DNA of 64,000 nt from CAYNZV01 sp965217095. Lineage in GTDB: Bacteria; Latescibacterota; UBA2968; UBA8231. The notes under the pieces are model-generated. The model ran no database searches, was not told the DNA's origin, and worked only from the letters and a program-made list of their open reading frames with translations. Of this stretch, positions 8,363 to 17,083 are shown in pieces. The stretch is taken from positions 372,001 through 436,000 of the forward strand of contig OZ244235.1 of the NCBI GenBank assembly GCA_965217095.1. The letters run 5' to 3'. Made by a program: the position numbers and the translations under genes. The number at the start of each line of letters is the position of its first letter. The stretch's first letter is position 1.

Positions 8363-8391
8363 TTGGCAAATAGGACCAAACATGTGATATT
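8363..8391 (+). promoter_or_regulatory. Candidate sigma70-type promoter
   Basis: TTGGCA at 8363-8368 and GATATT at 8386-8391 are separated by 17 bases, about 40 bases before the start of the secreted protein gene at 8432. It is a weak match to consensus, in the divergent region shared with the exporter operon. Confidence 0.3.
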
Positions 8392-8431
8392 CAACTCACA
8401 CCTTACCAACTTATCGCCACCAGAGGATGTC

Positions 8432-9073
8432 ATGAAAACACGAGGAATACTGGTCGGACTGATGCTTCCACTCACCGCCGCCAACGCGGCAACCAATGAT
8501 GCAGGAAACTCTGTCAGTACCGATTTTGCGGAGGGTGGAGTGATCGTCGACATGGAGGTGTTTTTCCACGGTGCGGCGAACGAGGGTACCGTTGACCAGA
8601 AGCAAGGAATCGCCGGCCGCGCCCTGGCCACCTCTAGCGGGCTTTACTCGTTTCTCGAAACTCCCGAGAACGACGAAAAGCTGAGGAATTTACAGGCTGG
8701 GTCGGTCGTTCAGGTCACCGGAAAGTTGCTCGAGCGCGGGGCCTTGCTGCACATTGCCGAGCTGAAGAGATCGGACACGATCTCACTGGACCTCGATCTG
8801 GCGGGATTGCGCGCTGACCCAGGGCTGCAGATCACCCTGGCCGGTACCAACAAGTGTCAGTGTGGACTAGACGTAGCCGATTTGCCCCACAGCTGCAAGC
8901 TTGGGCACCTGCATCACCTGGAGGCAAAAGACGGGAATCTCTACCACTATCTGCCCGATCCACAGGGGATTGCCCTGTTTTTGGGACAGGGTTCCCATTT
9001 CAAGGAAGTTAGTGTCGAAGGAAGGTTGTTTCCGGGGAACTATATCAAGGTAGTGACGGCGAAACTGCCCTAG
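8432..9073 (+). CDS. Secreted protein of unknown function with duplicated OB-like segments
   Basis: A 213-residue protein with a signal peptide (MKTRGILVGLMLPLTAANA). Two segments look alike: one around GSVVQVTGKLLERGALLHIAEL and one at the C-terminus, VSVEGRLFPGNYIKVVTAKL. Both follow the strand pattern of small OB-fold domains. Between them is a CQCG...HSCKLGHLHHLEA stretch whose Cys and His residues could bind metal. The ATG at 8432 is preferred to in-frame upstream starts because it begins the signal peptide and follows GAGG. I do not recognise the family. The gene is divergent from the exporter operon, so a link between them is possible but unproven. Confidence 0.7.
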   Translation: MKTRGILVGLMLPLTAANAATNDAGNSVSTDFAEGGVIVDMEVFFHGAANEGTVDQKQGIAGRALATSSGLYSFLETPENDEKLRNLQAGSVVQVTGKLLERGALLHIAELKRSDTISLDLDLAGLRADPGLQITLAGTNKCQCGLDVADLPHSCKLGHLHHLEAKDGNLYHYLPDPQGIALFLGQGSHFKEVSVEGRLFPGNYIKVVTAKLP

Positions 9074-9102
9074 CAGCCGGAATGGATTTTTGCCACGGGC
9101 CG

Positions 9103-9933
9103 CTAGATCGCGGGTTCCTCGCCGGTCAAAGTAACGTCGAAAAACTCGACGTCGGAGCGGGCCAGCTCAACCACCCGCTTGGCCGGCTGCCCGGAGTATT
9201 CGCTGTGGAAACTGACGGGTCCCTCGAAGCTGACCGCTTCCAGGCTCCGTAAGACCTCCGCCCAGTGCACATATCCCTGGCCCATGGGCACGACCCGAGA
9301 TTTCCATACCGTCTCACCGCCCACCGTGCGCTTCTCCCAGATCATATCCTTGAACGCCATGACCGACAGGTAATCTCTGACGATGTCCAGGGCCATGGTG
9401 ATCGGCTCGCCGCACAGGCTCAGATGTCCGGTGTCCAGAAAGACTCCCACCAGTGACGGGTCCAGGTCCTGCACCAGGTCCATCACCGAGCAGCTATTCA
9501 GCCCCATATTTGTCCCAGAGTGGGTGTGTACCACGGTCTGAACGCCATGTTCCTCGGAGAGTTTCTGGAACCCCTCGAGCAGCTTCCGGATCTCGCTTAC
9601 CTGGTCCCAGTAGTGCTGCTCCCGGTTCCACTGCCAGTAGCCAATCTTGATATGTTTGACTCCCACTTCGCCGCAGACCCCGTAAAACTCATCCGCGTAT
9701 TCCACATCCGGTCGCGTGAGTTCCCCCGGTCCGGTCACCATAGGCAGAGACAGGCCCTCGTCGGCGAGCTGCTGAGCGGCGTCCGGCAAGGCGGTCTGGA
9801 TGTTGTCCGGGTTGACCGGATAGCCCTCACGCACGCACAAGTCGGCCCCTTCAACACCCACCGAGTTGAGGGCTCCGGCGATACCGGCCAAATCCAGCCC
9901 TTCCAAATGTTTGGTAAACATTATGTACTTCAT
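9103..9933 (-). CDS. Sugar phosphate isomerase/epimerase (xylose-isomerase-like TIM barrel)
   Basis: A 276-residue protein with the AP endonuclease 2 / xylose-isomerase-like TIM-barrel pattern. Likely metal-site segments are VVHTHSG, VFLDTGHLSLCG (Asp and His), MAFKDMIWEK and the C-terminal PVSFHSEYSG. Members isomerise or epimerise free sugars, inositols or sugar phosphates, and the substrate cannot be predicted. It is a single gene, divergent from the MORN-repeat gene. Confidence 0.82.
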   Translation of the reverse strand: MKYIMFTKHLEGLDLAGIAGALNSVGVEGADLCVREGYPVNPDNIQTALPDAAQQLADEGLSLPMVTGPGELTRPDVEYADEFYGVCGEVGVKHIKIGYWQWNREQHYWDQVSEIRKLLEGFQKLSEEHGVQTVVHTHSGTNMGLNSCSVMDLVQDLDPSLVGVFLDTGHLSLCGEPITMALDIVRDYLSVMAFKDMIWEKRTVGGETVWKSRVVPMGQGYVHWAEVLRSLEAVSFEGPVSFHSEYSGQPAKRVVELARSDVEFFDVTLTGEEPAI

Positions 9934-10034
9934 GTTATCGATCTGTCTGATTCAGTGTGGACAGCTTCCGGCAATCCTGTTGTGTACCGAATATAGACCC
10001 TTTCGGGCGCAAAGATATAACGAGAAACCGAGCG

Positions 10035-11504
10035 ATGTCAATGTGGAAATGGGCTCCTCTGCTGGGGATGATATTAGGTCTGCCTCTGGCGGCTGAAGAA
10101 CGCCTGAATCTCCCGGAAGGGAAATATCGCGGCGAGAGCAGGGACGGCCGGCCTCACGGAGTCGGAAAGTTGCTCTACTTCAATCGGCAGGAGTACGAGG
10201 GCCAGTTCGTTCGCGGCTTGCCCCACGGGACCGGGACATATCGCTGGTTGCCTGAAGGGGAAGAAGCAAGCGGCAGCTTCGAAGAGGGGGAAGCGGTGGG
10301 CGAATTCCGCGTCAGCTGGGCAGACCAGGGAACCTACATCGGCGAGATCCGCCTGCGACCTCCCGCCGAGGCTGGTCTGTTGCCCCACGGAAACGGACGA
10401 CGCATATACGCCAGCGGTTCGGAGTATTCCGGGTCTTGGCGTCTCGGACAGCGCCACGGAGAGGGCACGTTGAAGAATGCACAGGGGGAGCGTTATGAGG
10501 GGGAGTGGCACGCCGATCTGCGCCACGGTCAGGGAAGTTTCTGGTGGACCAACGGCGACGCCTACGAGGGCGCGTGGAGCGGCGACCAACCCCACGGTCA
10601 GGGCATTCTTAGCTGGGCAAACGGCGAGACCTACGCTGGAGAATGGCGCAATGGCCGGCGCTACGGTAGCGGCACCCTGACGTGGTCGAACGACGACGAA
10701 TATCGCGGTGACTGGCGCGATGACAACCGCCATGGCAAGGGTACGCTTACCTGGCACAATGGGGACCAGTACATCGGAACCTGGCGCGAAAACCAACGTT
10801 ACGGCAACGGCCACTTTACCTGGATCAACGGTGATCAGTTCGAAGGTGAATGGCGCAACGACAAATCGAACGGCAAGGGAGTGTTCACTACCATAGCGGG
10901 TGATCGCTACGAAGGCAGCTATCGCTCCGGAAAACGCAGCGGCAAAGGGGTCTTTGTGTGGTCCAACCGGAATCGGTACGAGGGGGATTTTTGGGATGAC
11001 AAGCTGCATGGGCAGGGTACCTACACCTGGCACAACGGCGACACCTACGTCGGCGCCTTTCGAAACGACCAGCGCCACGGGGAAGGGACGTTCATGCTGG
11101 CAGCCGGGGATTACTACACCGGCGACTGGTTCGAGGGCAAGGTTCACGGAGCGGGTAGTTTCGTCTGGACGAGCGGGAACCGGTACGAGGGCCACTGGCG
11201 GGAAGGAAAGCGACATGGCCGCGGTGTGTTCGCTTGGAAGAATGGCAATCGCTTCGAGGGCGAGTACCGCTTCGGCCACGAACATGGCTACGGGGTCTAC
11301 ACCTGGACCTCTGGTGACCGCTATGCCGGCGACTGGTGGGAAGGGTCCATGCACGGACAGGGTACCTACACGTGGCCCGACGGAAGCCGCTTCGTCGGCC
11401 AGTGGTTCGACGGATACAAGGAGGGCCCGGGCGTCATCTACCGGGCAGGCGGTACATCTCAGTCGGGGTACTGGCACAACGACGAGTTGGTTCAGAATCG
11501 CTAG
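10035..11504 (+). CDS. Exported MORN-repeat protein
   Basis: A 489-residue protein with a short signal peptide (MSMWKWAPLLGMILGLPLAA) followed by about 19 MORN repeats of about 23 residues (YEGEWRNG..HGxGTxTWxNGD). Repeats 3 and 4 are degenerate and the last is partial. MORN arrays form long beta sheets that bind lipids or proteins; the bacterial roles are mostly unknown. The ATG at 10035 is chosen because it starts the signal peptide. The stop codon TAG lies within the terminal repeat of the small element at 11502-11667, so the native C-terminus may have been slightly longer. Confidence 0.88.
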   Translation: MSMWKWAPLLGMILGLPLAAEERLNLPEGKYRGESRDGRPHGVGKLLYFNRQEYEGQFVRGLPHGTGTYRWLPEGEEASGSFEEGEAVGEFRVSWADQGTYIGEIRLRPPAEAGLLPHGNGRRIYASGSEYSGSWRLGQRHGEGTLKNAQGERYEGEWHADLRHGQGSFWWTNGDAYEGAWSGDQPHGQGILSWANGETYAGEWRNGRRYGSGTLTWSNDDEYRGDWRDDNRHGKGTLTWHNGDQYIGTWRENQRYGNGHFTWINGDQFEGEWRNDKSNGKGVFTTIAGDRYEGSYRSGKRSGKGVFVWSNRNRYEGDFWDDKLHGQGTYTWHNGDTYVGAFRNDQRHGEGTFMLAAGDYYTGDWFEGKVHGAGSFVWTSGNRYEGHWREGKRHGRGVFAWKNGNRFEGEYRFGHEHGYGVYTWTSGDRYAGDWWEGSMHGQGTYTWPDGSRFVGQWFDGYKEGPGVIYRAGGTSQSGYWHNDELVQNR

Positions 11505-11667
11505 TGCCCTGTATCGAAAATATGCCTGTATTAATTCGCCGATCCATCCCGACCTGCTGCGTTGTGCTCATTCGGCGTATTTCACCAATACGCCTCGATC
11601 GCGCGCCTTGCAGGCCGGGCGACTCGGCGCCTTCATTTCACAAGCCTACTTCCGATACAGGGCACTA
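11502..11667. mobile_element. 166-bp MITE-like element with TA-flanked terminal inverted repeats
   Basis: TAGTGCCCTGTATCG at 11502-11516 and its perfect reverse complement at 11653-11667 bound the element. The outer TA on each side would fit a TA target duplication, as made by IS630/Tc1-mariner transposases. It has no coding potential. An internal hairpin has GGCGTATT (11574-11581) pairing with AATACGCC (11587-11594). Its left end supplies the stop codon of the MORN-repeat gene. No matching autonomous element is in this window. Confidence 0.75.
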
Positions 11668-11772
11668 ACTCGATGTGTGCCGGTTGGTAATGGAAATCGC
11701 GGGGTTCTATCTTTGCGGGACGAAGACCGCATCCACGCCCACCCACACTGATCTGAGATCCACGTGGCATCT

Positions 11773-12759
11773 ATGAATGACCACCCCAGCTTGATGGATC
11801 TGCTGCCGATGAAACCCCATCTGCGCGAAACCGTCTGGGGCGGGCGTCGGTTGGAGCTTACCTACGCCAGACCGCTTCCCAAGAACAAACCTATCGGTGA
11901 ATCGCTGGAGCTGTCGGCCGTCCCCGGACAGGAAAGCATGGTAGCTGCCGGTCCGCTTCAGGGTTGGACGGTCTCGCGACTGACCGAGACCTACCGCGAG
12001 CAATTGTTGGGGCTCCGCGCATGGGAGCGTTACGGCGGCAAATTCCCCCTGTTGGTCAAGCTGATCGATGCCAATGAAGACCTATCGGTTCAGGTCCATC
12101 CCGACGATATCTACGTCCGCGGTAACAACCTTGGCGATTTCGGCAAGGCGGAAGCTTGGTATATCTTGCGCTCGCAGCGGGGTCGGGTGGCGCACGGGTT
12201 CAGGCGCCGTGTCGACGCCGAAAAACTACGCGAGGCGGTCGAGGGTAGCTGTGCCGAAAATCTCTTGAATTACGTCAGAGTTCGGGAGGGCGACCTCGTG
12301 CAAACTCCGCCGGGCACGGTCCACGCCATCTGCGCGGGTGTCATGCTCTACGAGGTCCAGCAGAATAGCGACCTAACCTTTCGCATCTACGACTATGGTC
12401 GGGCGGGGGTGGACGGGCTCCCCCGCGCGCTTCATCTGGATCAGGCGTTGGCGGTGACCAACTACGACTCCGGGCCGGTACAGATAACCCGGCACGGAGA
12501 CGAGTCCGGGCCATCCCGGGAGTGCCTGGTCGACGGAGACCATTTTCGACTCGATCTGTATCGGGGCGCGGCCAAATTCCGCTCTCAGGCCCGATTTCGC
12601 GCCCTGACGTTGGTTCGCGGCACTGCCCAGTTGCGAGGGGAGAAGACCCATTTCGTCCTGCGACCGGCAGATACCTATCTAATTCCGGCCGGTCGACGGT
12701 TCGCCGTCTCTCCACTGGATGAGGAGCGTCTCGAGTATCTTCTCGCGGCGCCCGCTTGA
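11773..12759 (+). CDS. manA: Mannose-6-phosphate isomerase, class I
   Basis: A 328-residue type I phosphomannose isomerase (fructose-6-phosphate to mannose-6-phosphate, zinc-dependent). Visible motifs are VWGGRRL near the N-terminus, the metal site VQVHPDD, and PPGTVHAICAG with the second metal-binding His. The length is typical of the shorter bacterial type. It is followed 11 bp later by the GDP-mannose synthesis gene, and the pair supplies GDP-mannose for polysaccharide. An in-frame codon at 11764 is an alternative start. Confidence 0.92.
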   Translation: MNDHPSLMDLLPMKPHLRETVWGGRRLELTYARPLPKNKPIGESLELSAVPGQESMVAAGPLQGWTVSRLTETYREQLLGLRAWERYGGKFPLLVKLIDANEDLSVQVHPDDIYVRGNNLGDFGKAEAWYILRSQRGRVAHGFRRRVDAEKLREAVEGSCAENLLNYVRVREGDLVQTPPGTVHAICAGVMLYEVQQNSDLTFRIYDYGRAGVDGLPRALHLDQALAVTNYDSGPVQITRHGDESGPSRECLVDGDHFRLDLYRGAAKFRSQARFRALTLVRGTAQLRGEKTHFVLRPADTYLIPAGRRFAVSPLDEERLEYLLAAPA

Positions 12760-12770
12760 TCGGAGAACGC

Positions 12771-13850
12771 ATGAAATTTGTCATTCGTGCCGGAGGTGTC
12801 GGCACTCGGCTCTGGCCCTACAGTCGCTCTCATCGACCGAAGCAGTTCCACGCCATGGCGGGAGATCGTACCATGCTGCAGGAGGCGGTGGGGCGGATCG
12901 GACCCATTGCGATGCCCGACGACATCTTCGTCTCCACGGGAACGAAGATGGCTGGGTTGGTGCACGAACAGCTGCCCGATCTACCCGAGGATCATCTCAT
13001 CATCGAGCCGGCGCTGCGCAATACCGGGCCGGCGATCGGGTTGGAATGTGCATTGATGGAAGCACGTTTTCCCGGTTGTACCGTAGCCAGTCTGGGGTCG
13101 GACCATTTCATCGGCAGGGCGGATGAGTTTTGCCGCCTGCTTCAGGTTGCGGAAGAAACCATCAACTCCCATGGCGATCAGCTGCTCGTTATGGGCGCGA
13201 GACCCACACGCCCGGAGACGGGATACGGTTATATCTGTAAAGGTCCCGAGCTTGGCGAGTTTGTGGGAGAGCCGGTCTACCACGTCGAACAGTTTACCGA
13301 AAAACCGGATGAGGGTCGCGCCCGCACCTATCTGCAGAGCGGGCAATATCTGTGGAACATCAACATGTTCGTGTGGAAAGCGGCGACCATGTTGGATCTG
13401 ATGGCGCGCTTCGAGCCACGGATGCACGAGGTCCTGATGCGTATCAAAGAAGCGGCGGCGTCAAACCAGGAAGCGGAGATCATCGCGAGCGAGTATCCTC
13501 ACCTTTCTTCCGGTGCCATCGACAATCAAATAATCGAGCGCACCGATAAGGTGGTGGTGCTGGAGGCGGTCATGAACTGGGGGGATATAGGTTCGTGGGC
13601 CGCGCTCACCGACGTATTGCCGACGGACGAGGAGGGCAATCTGATATCGGGCGAGGCGTTGAAGCTGGATGCGAAGAACAACATCGTCTATGGCCCCAAG
13701 GGCAAGCTCCTGGCGTTGGTCGGCGTAGAGGACCTGGTAGTAGTGGATACCGAGGACGCGCTGTTGGTGTGCAGCCGCTTCCAGTCCCAGCGGGTCAAGG
13801 AAGTGATGGAGCAGCTGAAAGGAAAGGCCGGACACGATCGCTACACCTGA
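12771..13850 (+). CDS. manC: Mannose-1-phosphate guanylyltransferase
   Basis: A 359-residue nucleotidyltransferase that makes GDP-mannose from mannose-1-phosphate and GTP. Motifs are the N-terminal AGGVGTRLWPYSRS with PKQF, the sugar-phosphate-binding FTEKP, and NWGDIGSWAAL. Arg stands where most relatives have Leu before AGG. The protein lacks the C-terminal isomerase domain of bifunctional forms, which fits the separate manA just upstream. ATG 12771 is preceded by CGGAG 5 bases upstream. Confidence 0.92.
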   Translation: MKFVIRAGGVGTRLWPYSRSHRPKQFHAMAGDRTMLQEAVGRIGPIAMPDDIFVSTGTKMAGLVHEQLPDLPEDHLIIEPALRNTGPAIGLECALMEARFPGCTVASLGSDHFIGRADEFCRLLQVAEETINSHGDQLLVMGARPTRPETGYGYICKGPELGEFVGEPVYHVEQFTEKPDEGRARTYLQSGQYLWNINMFVWKAATMLDLMARFEPRMHEVLMRIKEAAASNQEAEIIASEYPHLSSGAIDNQIIERTDKVVVLEAVMNWGDIGSWAALTDVLPTDEEGNLISGEALKLDAKNNIVYGPKGKLLALVGVEDLVVVDTEDALLVCSRFQSQRVKEVMEQLKGKAGHDRYT

Positions 13851-13922
13851 TACCTTACCGAGGCGAGTTGGAAAACATCGTGTGTGGGTGCTTCTAATGG
13901 GCCAAACAACAAGGGGAGCCGA

Positions 13923-15011
13923 GTGAAGCTCACAGTGGAAGGTTGTCGCGCGAGACAGCAGCGTTTGATAGAGGTTCTCCATCAAAACGAGCTGGACGGG
14001 GCCATCGTTTCGCGCCGGCAACACGTCTACTATTTCACCGGCTGGCTTCACAACCCAAGCCACGCCGCAGCCGCCCTTATCCGCTCCGACGGTGAAGTCA
14101 CGCTTGTTGCTGCCGCCCCGAAAGTGGAGCTCGCCGCAGATAAGATCGTTGCCTACGAGACAGAATATCTGGCCACCATGCACAATCGGCAGTACGAGAT
14201 GGTGGCCGAGAAGCTAGCCCCGAGTGCGTCCAATGTTGGCTCCTTAGGCGTGGATATGGGAGGCGGAGTCGGGTGCGTCGTTGCTCTGGCCGGAACCGAT
14301 GCCCGGGACATAACGCCGTTCATTCTCCAACTGCGCAAGAACAAACACGATGACGAGATTGGAGCGATTCGCGACTCTATCGGCATCACCGAAGCAATGT
14401 ATGACGCGGCGAAGGAGGCGGTTCGAGCCGGAGCGGATGAGATCGAGGTGTTCGGATATATCCGGCAGGAAGCTACGAAAAAAGCGGGGGAAGATCTGGA
14501 ACATTTTGGCAACGACTATCGCGCCAACGACAGGGGCGGCGCAGCACGGCGGCGCACCATGCAGGCAGGCGAACTTTACATCCTCGATGCGGGACCCAGT
14601 CTTCACGGCTATCACGCCGACAACTGCCGGACCTTCGCGGTCGACGGGCAGCCGAGCCAGGTTCAACAGAGGGCGTGGGAGACGATCGACGGCCTCTTGC
14701 CGGAGTTAGAGACCGCCGTGAGACCAGGGACAAAGGCCCGCGAGCTGTATCAAATCGCCGACGACATATTCAAGCAGGCCGGTTACGAGGGTATGGTGCA
14801 CCACCTGGGGCATGGCATCGGTCTCTTGCCCCACGAACCGCCCGAGCTCAACCCGAACTACGACGCTACATTCGAGGTGGGGGATGTATTTACGATGGAG
14901 CCAGGGTTGTATTCGGAAGGAATGAGGGCGGGCATCCGGCTGGAGGAAAACTACCACCTCAGTGAGCTGGGACTGGTGCAGCTGACTTCGTATCCCCGGC
15001 TGCTGGCCTGA
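13923..15011 (+). CDS. M24-family metallopeptidase (Xaa-Pro aminopeptidase type)
   Basis: A 362-residue protein with a creatinase N-domain (VSRRQHVYYFTGWL) and a pita-bread catalytic domain. The metal ligands are visible as LDAGPS, HADNCR, GHGIG, MEPGLY and RLEENY. It should release N-terminal residues before proline or act on related small amides. The GTG at 13923 is chosen because AGGGGAG lies 5 bases upstream; the ATG at 13884 has no such site. It is convergent with an aldo/keto reductase gene. Confidence 0.85.
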   Translation: MKLTVEGCRARQQRLIEVLHQNELDGAIVSRRQHVYYFTGWLHNPSHAAAALIRSDGEVTLVAAAPKVELAADKIVAYETEYLATMHNRQYEMVAEKLAPSASNVGSLGVDMGGGVGCVVALAGTDARDITPFILQLRKNKHDDEIGAIRDSIGITEAMYDAAKEAVRAGADEIEVFGYIRQEATKKAGEDLEHFGNDYRANDRGGAARRRTMQAGELYILDAGPSLHGYHADNCRTFAVDGQPSQVQQRAWETIDGLLPELETAVRPGTKARELYQIADDIFKQAGYEGMVHHLGHGIGLLPHEPPELNPNYDATFEVGDVFTMEPGLYSEGMRAGIRLEENYHLSELGLVQLTSYPRLLA

Positions 15012-15019
15012 CTACGCCC

Positions 15020-15970
15020 TCAAGAGCGTTCGAGCGGCTCCAGGTCGTTGTGCCACAACTCCACAGCGCGCTCGAAGATGTCGGGAGGCAGAGCCGGTAG
15101 CTGCACCGCCGACACGATCTCGTCCACCTGGTTGGCAGTGCTCATGCCGGCAATCAGGCTGCCAATCACCGGCGTCGACAGCAGCGCCCGTAACGCAAAA
15201 CTCGTCATCGAGGGCCCGATCTCGTCCCCGAAACAGGCCGCGATCCGTTCCCGCTTCTTGTACTCCACCTCGTAGAACTCACTACTGCGGCGGTCACCGC
15301 TCTCCCCAACGGGATAACGGTCGTGACGGTCGGTGAGACTGCCTCCCTGCAAAGGGCTGAACCCCAACAACCCCATATTGCGCCGTTCCAGCTCGGTGTA
15401 GAGGGCGCCGAAATCCAGACGGGCGAGATTGCACACCGCAATCATACCCGAAAAGTGACCGGTTTCGATAACCTCCATTTTGCAGGAGGCGTTCGGGAAT
15501 ACCATCAAATAGCCGGCTTTGCCTTCGTCTCGCAGCATCTCGAAGGTGGCGACCACATCGTCGATCACGCGACGGAACAGATCCAGAGGTGGTATATCGG
15601 TTCCGGGGGCGACCCGCCATTGGTACTGCAGGATGTCGATGCGGTCTGTGCGCAGGGCGGCCAAATGGTCCTCCACTCGCCGCCGGAATTTGTCCGGGTA
15701 GAAAATGTTTGCGTCTTCATCCTCGGGAAGAATCATCTTTATGGCATGGACCAGCTGCCGGCGTTCGGGCCAATCGTCGAGGACCTCGGCTAGTACCGGC
15801 CACGTGCCGTACTCCATGCAGGAATGGACGAAATTGATGCCGGACTCGAGGCCGCGACGCAGAGCTTTTTTCTTGAGCTCGGGGTCTTTCCTCGCGTCGC
15901 TGCCGTACATCATGCCGAAACAGATAGGAGATACGTCGAGCTCAGTGCCCAGGATGCGCCGCAGTTCCAA
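15020..15970 (-). CDS. Aldo/keto-reductase-fold protein with altered catalytic tetrad
   Basis: A 316-residue AKR-fold protein starting LRRILGTELDVSPICFGMMYG. Of the canonical tetrad, Tyr (CMEYG) and Lys (HAIKM) are recognisable. The Asp position is His (FVHSCMEYG) and the usual His in the LQxHW motif is Gln (ILQYQW). It may therefore be inactive as a standard reductase, or use a different chemistry. The gene next door on the same strand is a second AKR with an intact tetrad but a frameshift. Confidence 0.75.
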   Translation of the reverse strand: MELRRILGTELDVSPICFGMMYGSDARKDPELKKKALRRGLESGINFVHSCMEYGTWPVLAEVLDDWPERRQLVHAIKMILPEDEDANIFYPDKFRRRVEDHLAALRTDRIDILQYQWRVAPGTDIPPLDLFRRVIDDVVATFEMLRDEGKAGYLMVFPNASCKMEVIETGHFSGMIAVCNLARLDFGALYTELERRNMGLLGFSPLQGGSLTDRHDRYPVGESGDRRSSEFYEVEYKKRERIAACFGDEIGPSMTSFALRALLSTPVIGSLIAGMSTANQVDEIVSAVQLPALPPDIFERAVELWHNDLEPLERS

Positions 15971-16048
15971 ATTTCACCTCGATGTCGGTTTCGAAAGAAT
16001 TACGAGATTCTGATGCTTCGAACGCTCGGTCCTACAATCTGGCAGGCG

Positions 16049-17076
16049 TCAACTCGGAAGTGGCGCTTGGGGATGAAGCAGACCAAGCGTCCGAAGCTCC
16101 TGCCACATCTGGGATGGGATCTCCGTTTCGAAGTGGGCCACGTTTTCCTCCAGCTCGGCCACAGAACGGGCGCCGGGAATAACAGCGACGACGGAGGGGT
16201 GGCCGAACGGGAACTGCAAGGCCGCGGCGGCCAGCGCCACTCCATGGCGCCGGCAGACGGCCTCGATCTCACCGGTTTTCTTCATGACGTCACGAGGCGC
16301 TGCCGCATAGTTGTAGTAGGCTCCGTCCACCGGGCCGGAGGCGAGTATACCGGAATTGTACGGGCCGCCAACGACGATGCGGATTTGCTTCGCCTGACAC
16401 AACGGCAATAGCTCGATAATCGCATTCTGCTCCAGCAGGGTGTAGCGCCCCGCCAGTAGGAAGCAGTCGAAATCGGCGGTGCGGGCGAAATCACAGAGCA
16501 TCTGCCATTGATTTATGCCGACGCCTATGGCACCAATCACACCTTGACTGCGCAATTCGGCAAGCGCGGGAAAGGTCTCGTCCACGACCTGTCGATAGTC
16601 GGTTTCCTGATTGGGATCGAAGTTGAGGTCGATGCTGATACAGCGGTCGGGATCGTGAACGTAAACCAGATCGATGCGCGAGAGATTCAGGCGCTCCAGG
16701 CTTTCGTCGAGTGATCTAAGGATGGAATCCCGGGAGTAGTCGAAGTCGCCAATGGGGGCGTGTCTACGAAGACCTCCACAGGCGGCTCGGAGGTGCCGCG
16801 AGGAACCAGAGTGTAACCCACCTTGGACGAAACGACACACTCTGCTCTGTCCAGTTGCCCCAAACCGGCGCCGAGGCGGGTTTCGCTGAGCCCAAATCCA
16901 TACAGGGGGGCAGTATCGAAATAACGGATACCCTCGCCAAACGCGGAGGTAATGACGTCTACGGCCACCGGCTCGCTGACCGCGGAGTACATGTTGGCGT
17001 AAGAGGTGCCTCCTAAACCCAGCTGGGTTACCTCGAGACCCTGGTTGCCAATCGACTGTTTATCCCCAGCGTTCAC
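16049..17076 (-). pseudogene. Aldo/keto reductase, frameshifted
   Basis: Two overlapping reading frames together give a full AKR of about 340 residues. The N-terminal part (17076 down to about 16755) has YFDTAPLYG and SSKVGYTL. The C-terminal part (about 16755 down to 16049) has DSILRSLDESLERL, the His motif LVYVHDPD and the C-terminal helices. The frames meet at a run of five G at 16754-16758 (C on the coding strand); one extra base, or two fewer, restores the frame. The catalytic Asp, Tyr, Lys and His are all present. It is either a recent pseudogene or a homopolymer sequencing error. Its stop is about 80 bases from the other AKR gene. Confidence 0.8.
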
Positions 17077-17083
17077 CGCAACC

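Noticed and set aside
10074..11477. A 467-codon open frame on the minus strand opposite the MORN-repeat gene
   Set aside because: It arises from the regular codon pattern of the tandem repeats, has no ribosome-binding site and no recognisable domain. The plus-strand MORN protein explains the region.
10035..11504. Tandem DNA repeats as a possible CRISPR array
   Set aside because: The repetition is at codon level in one long open frame (MORN repeats), with no conserved direct repeat and unique spacer pattern.
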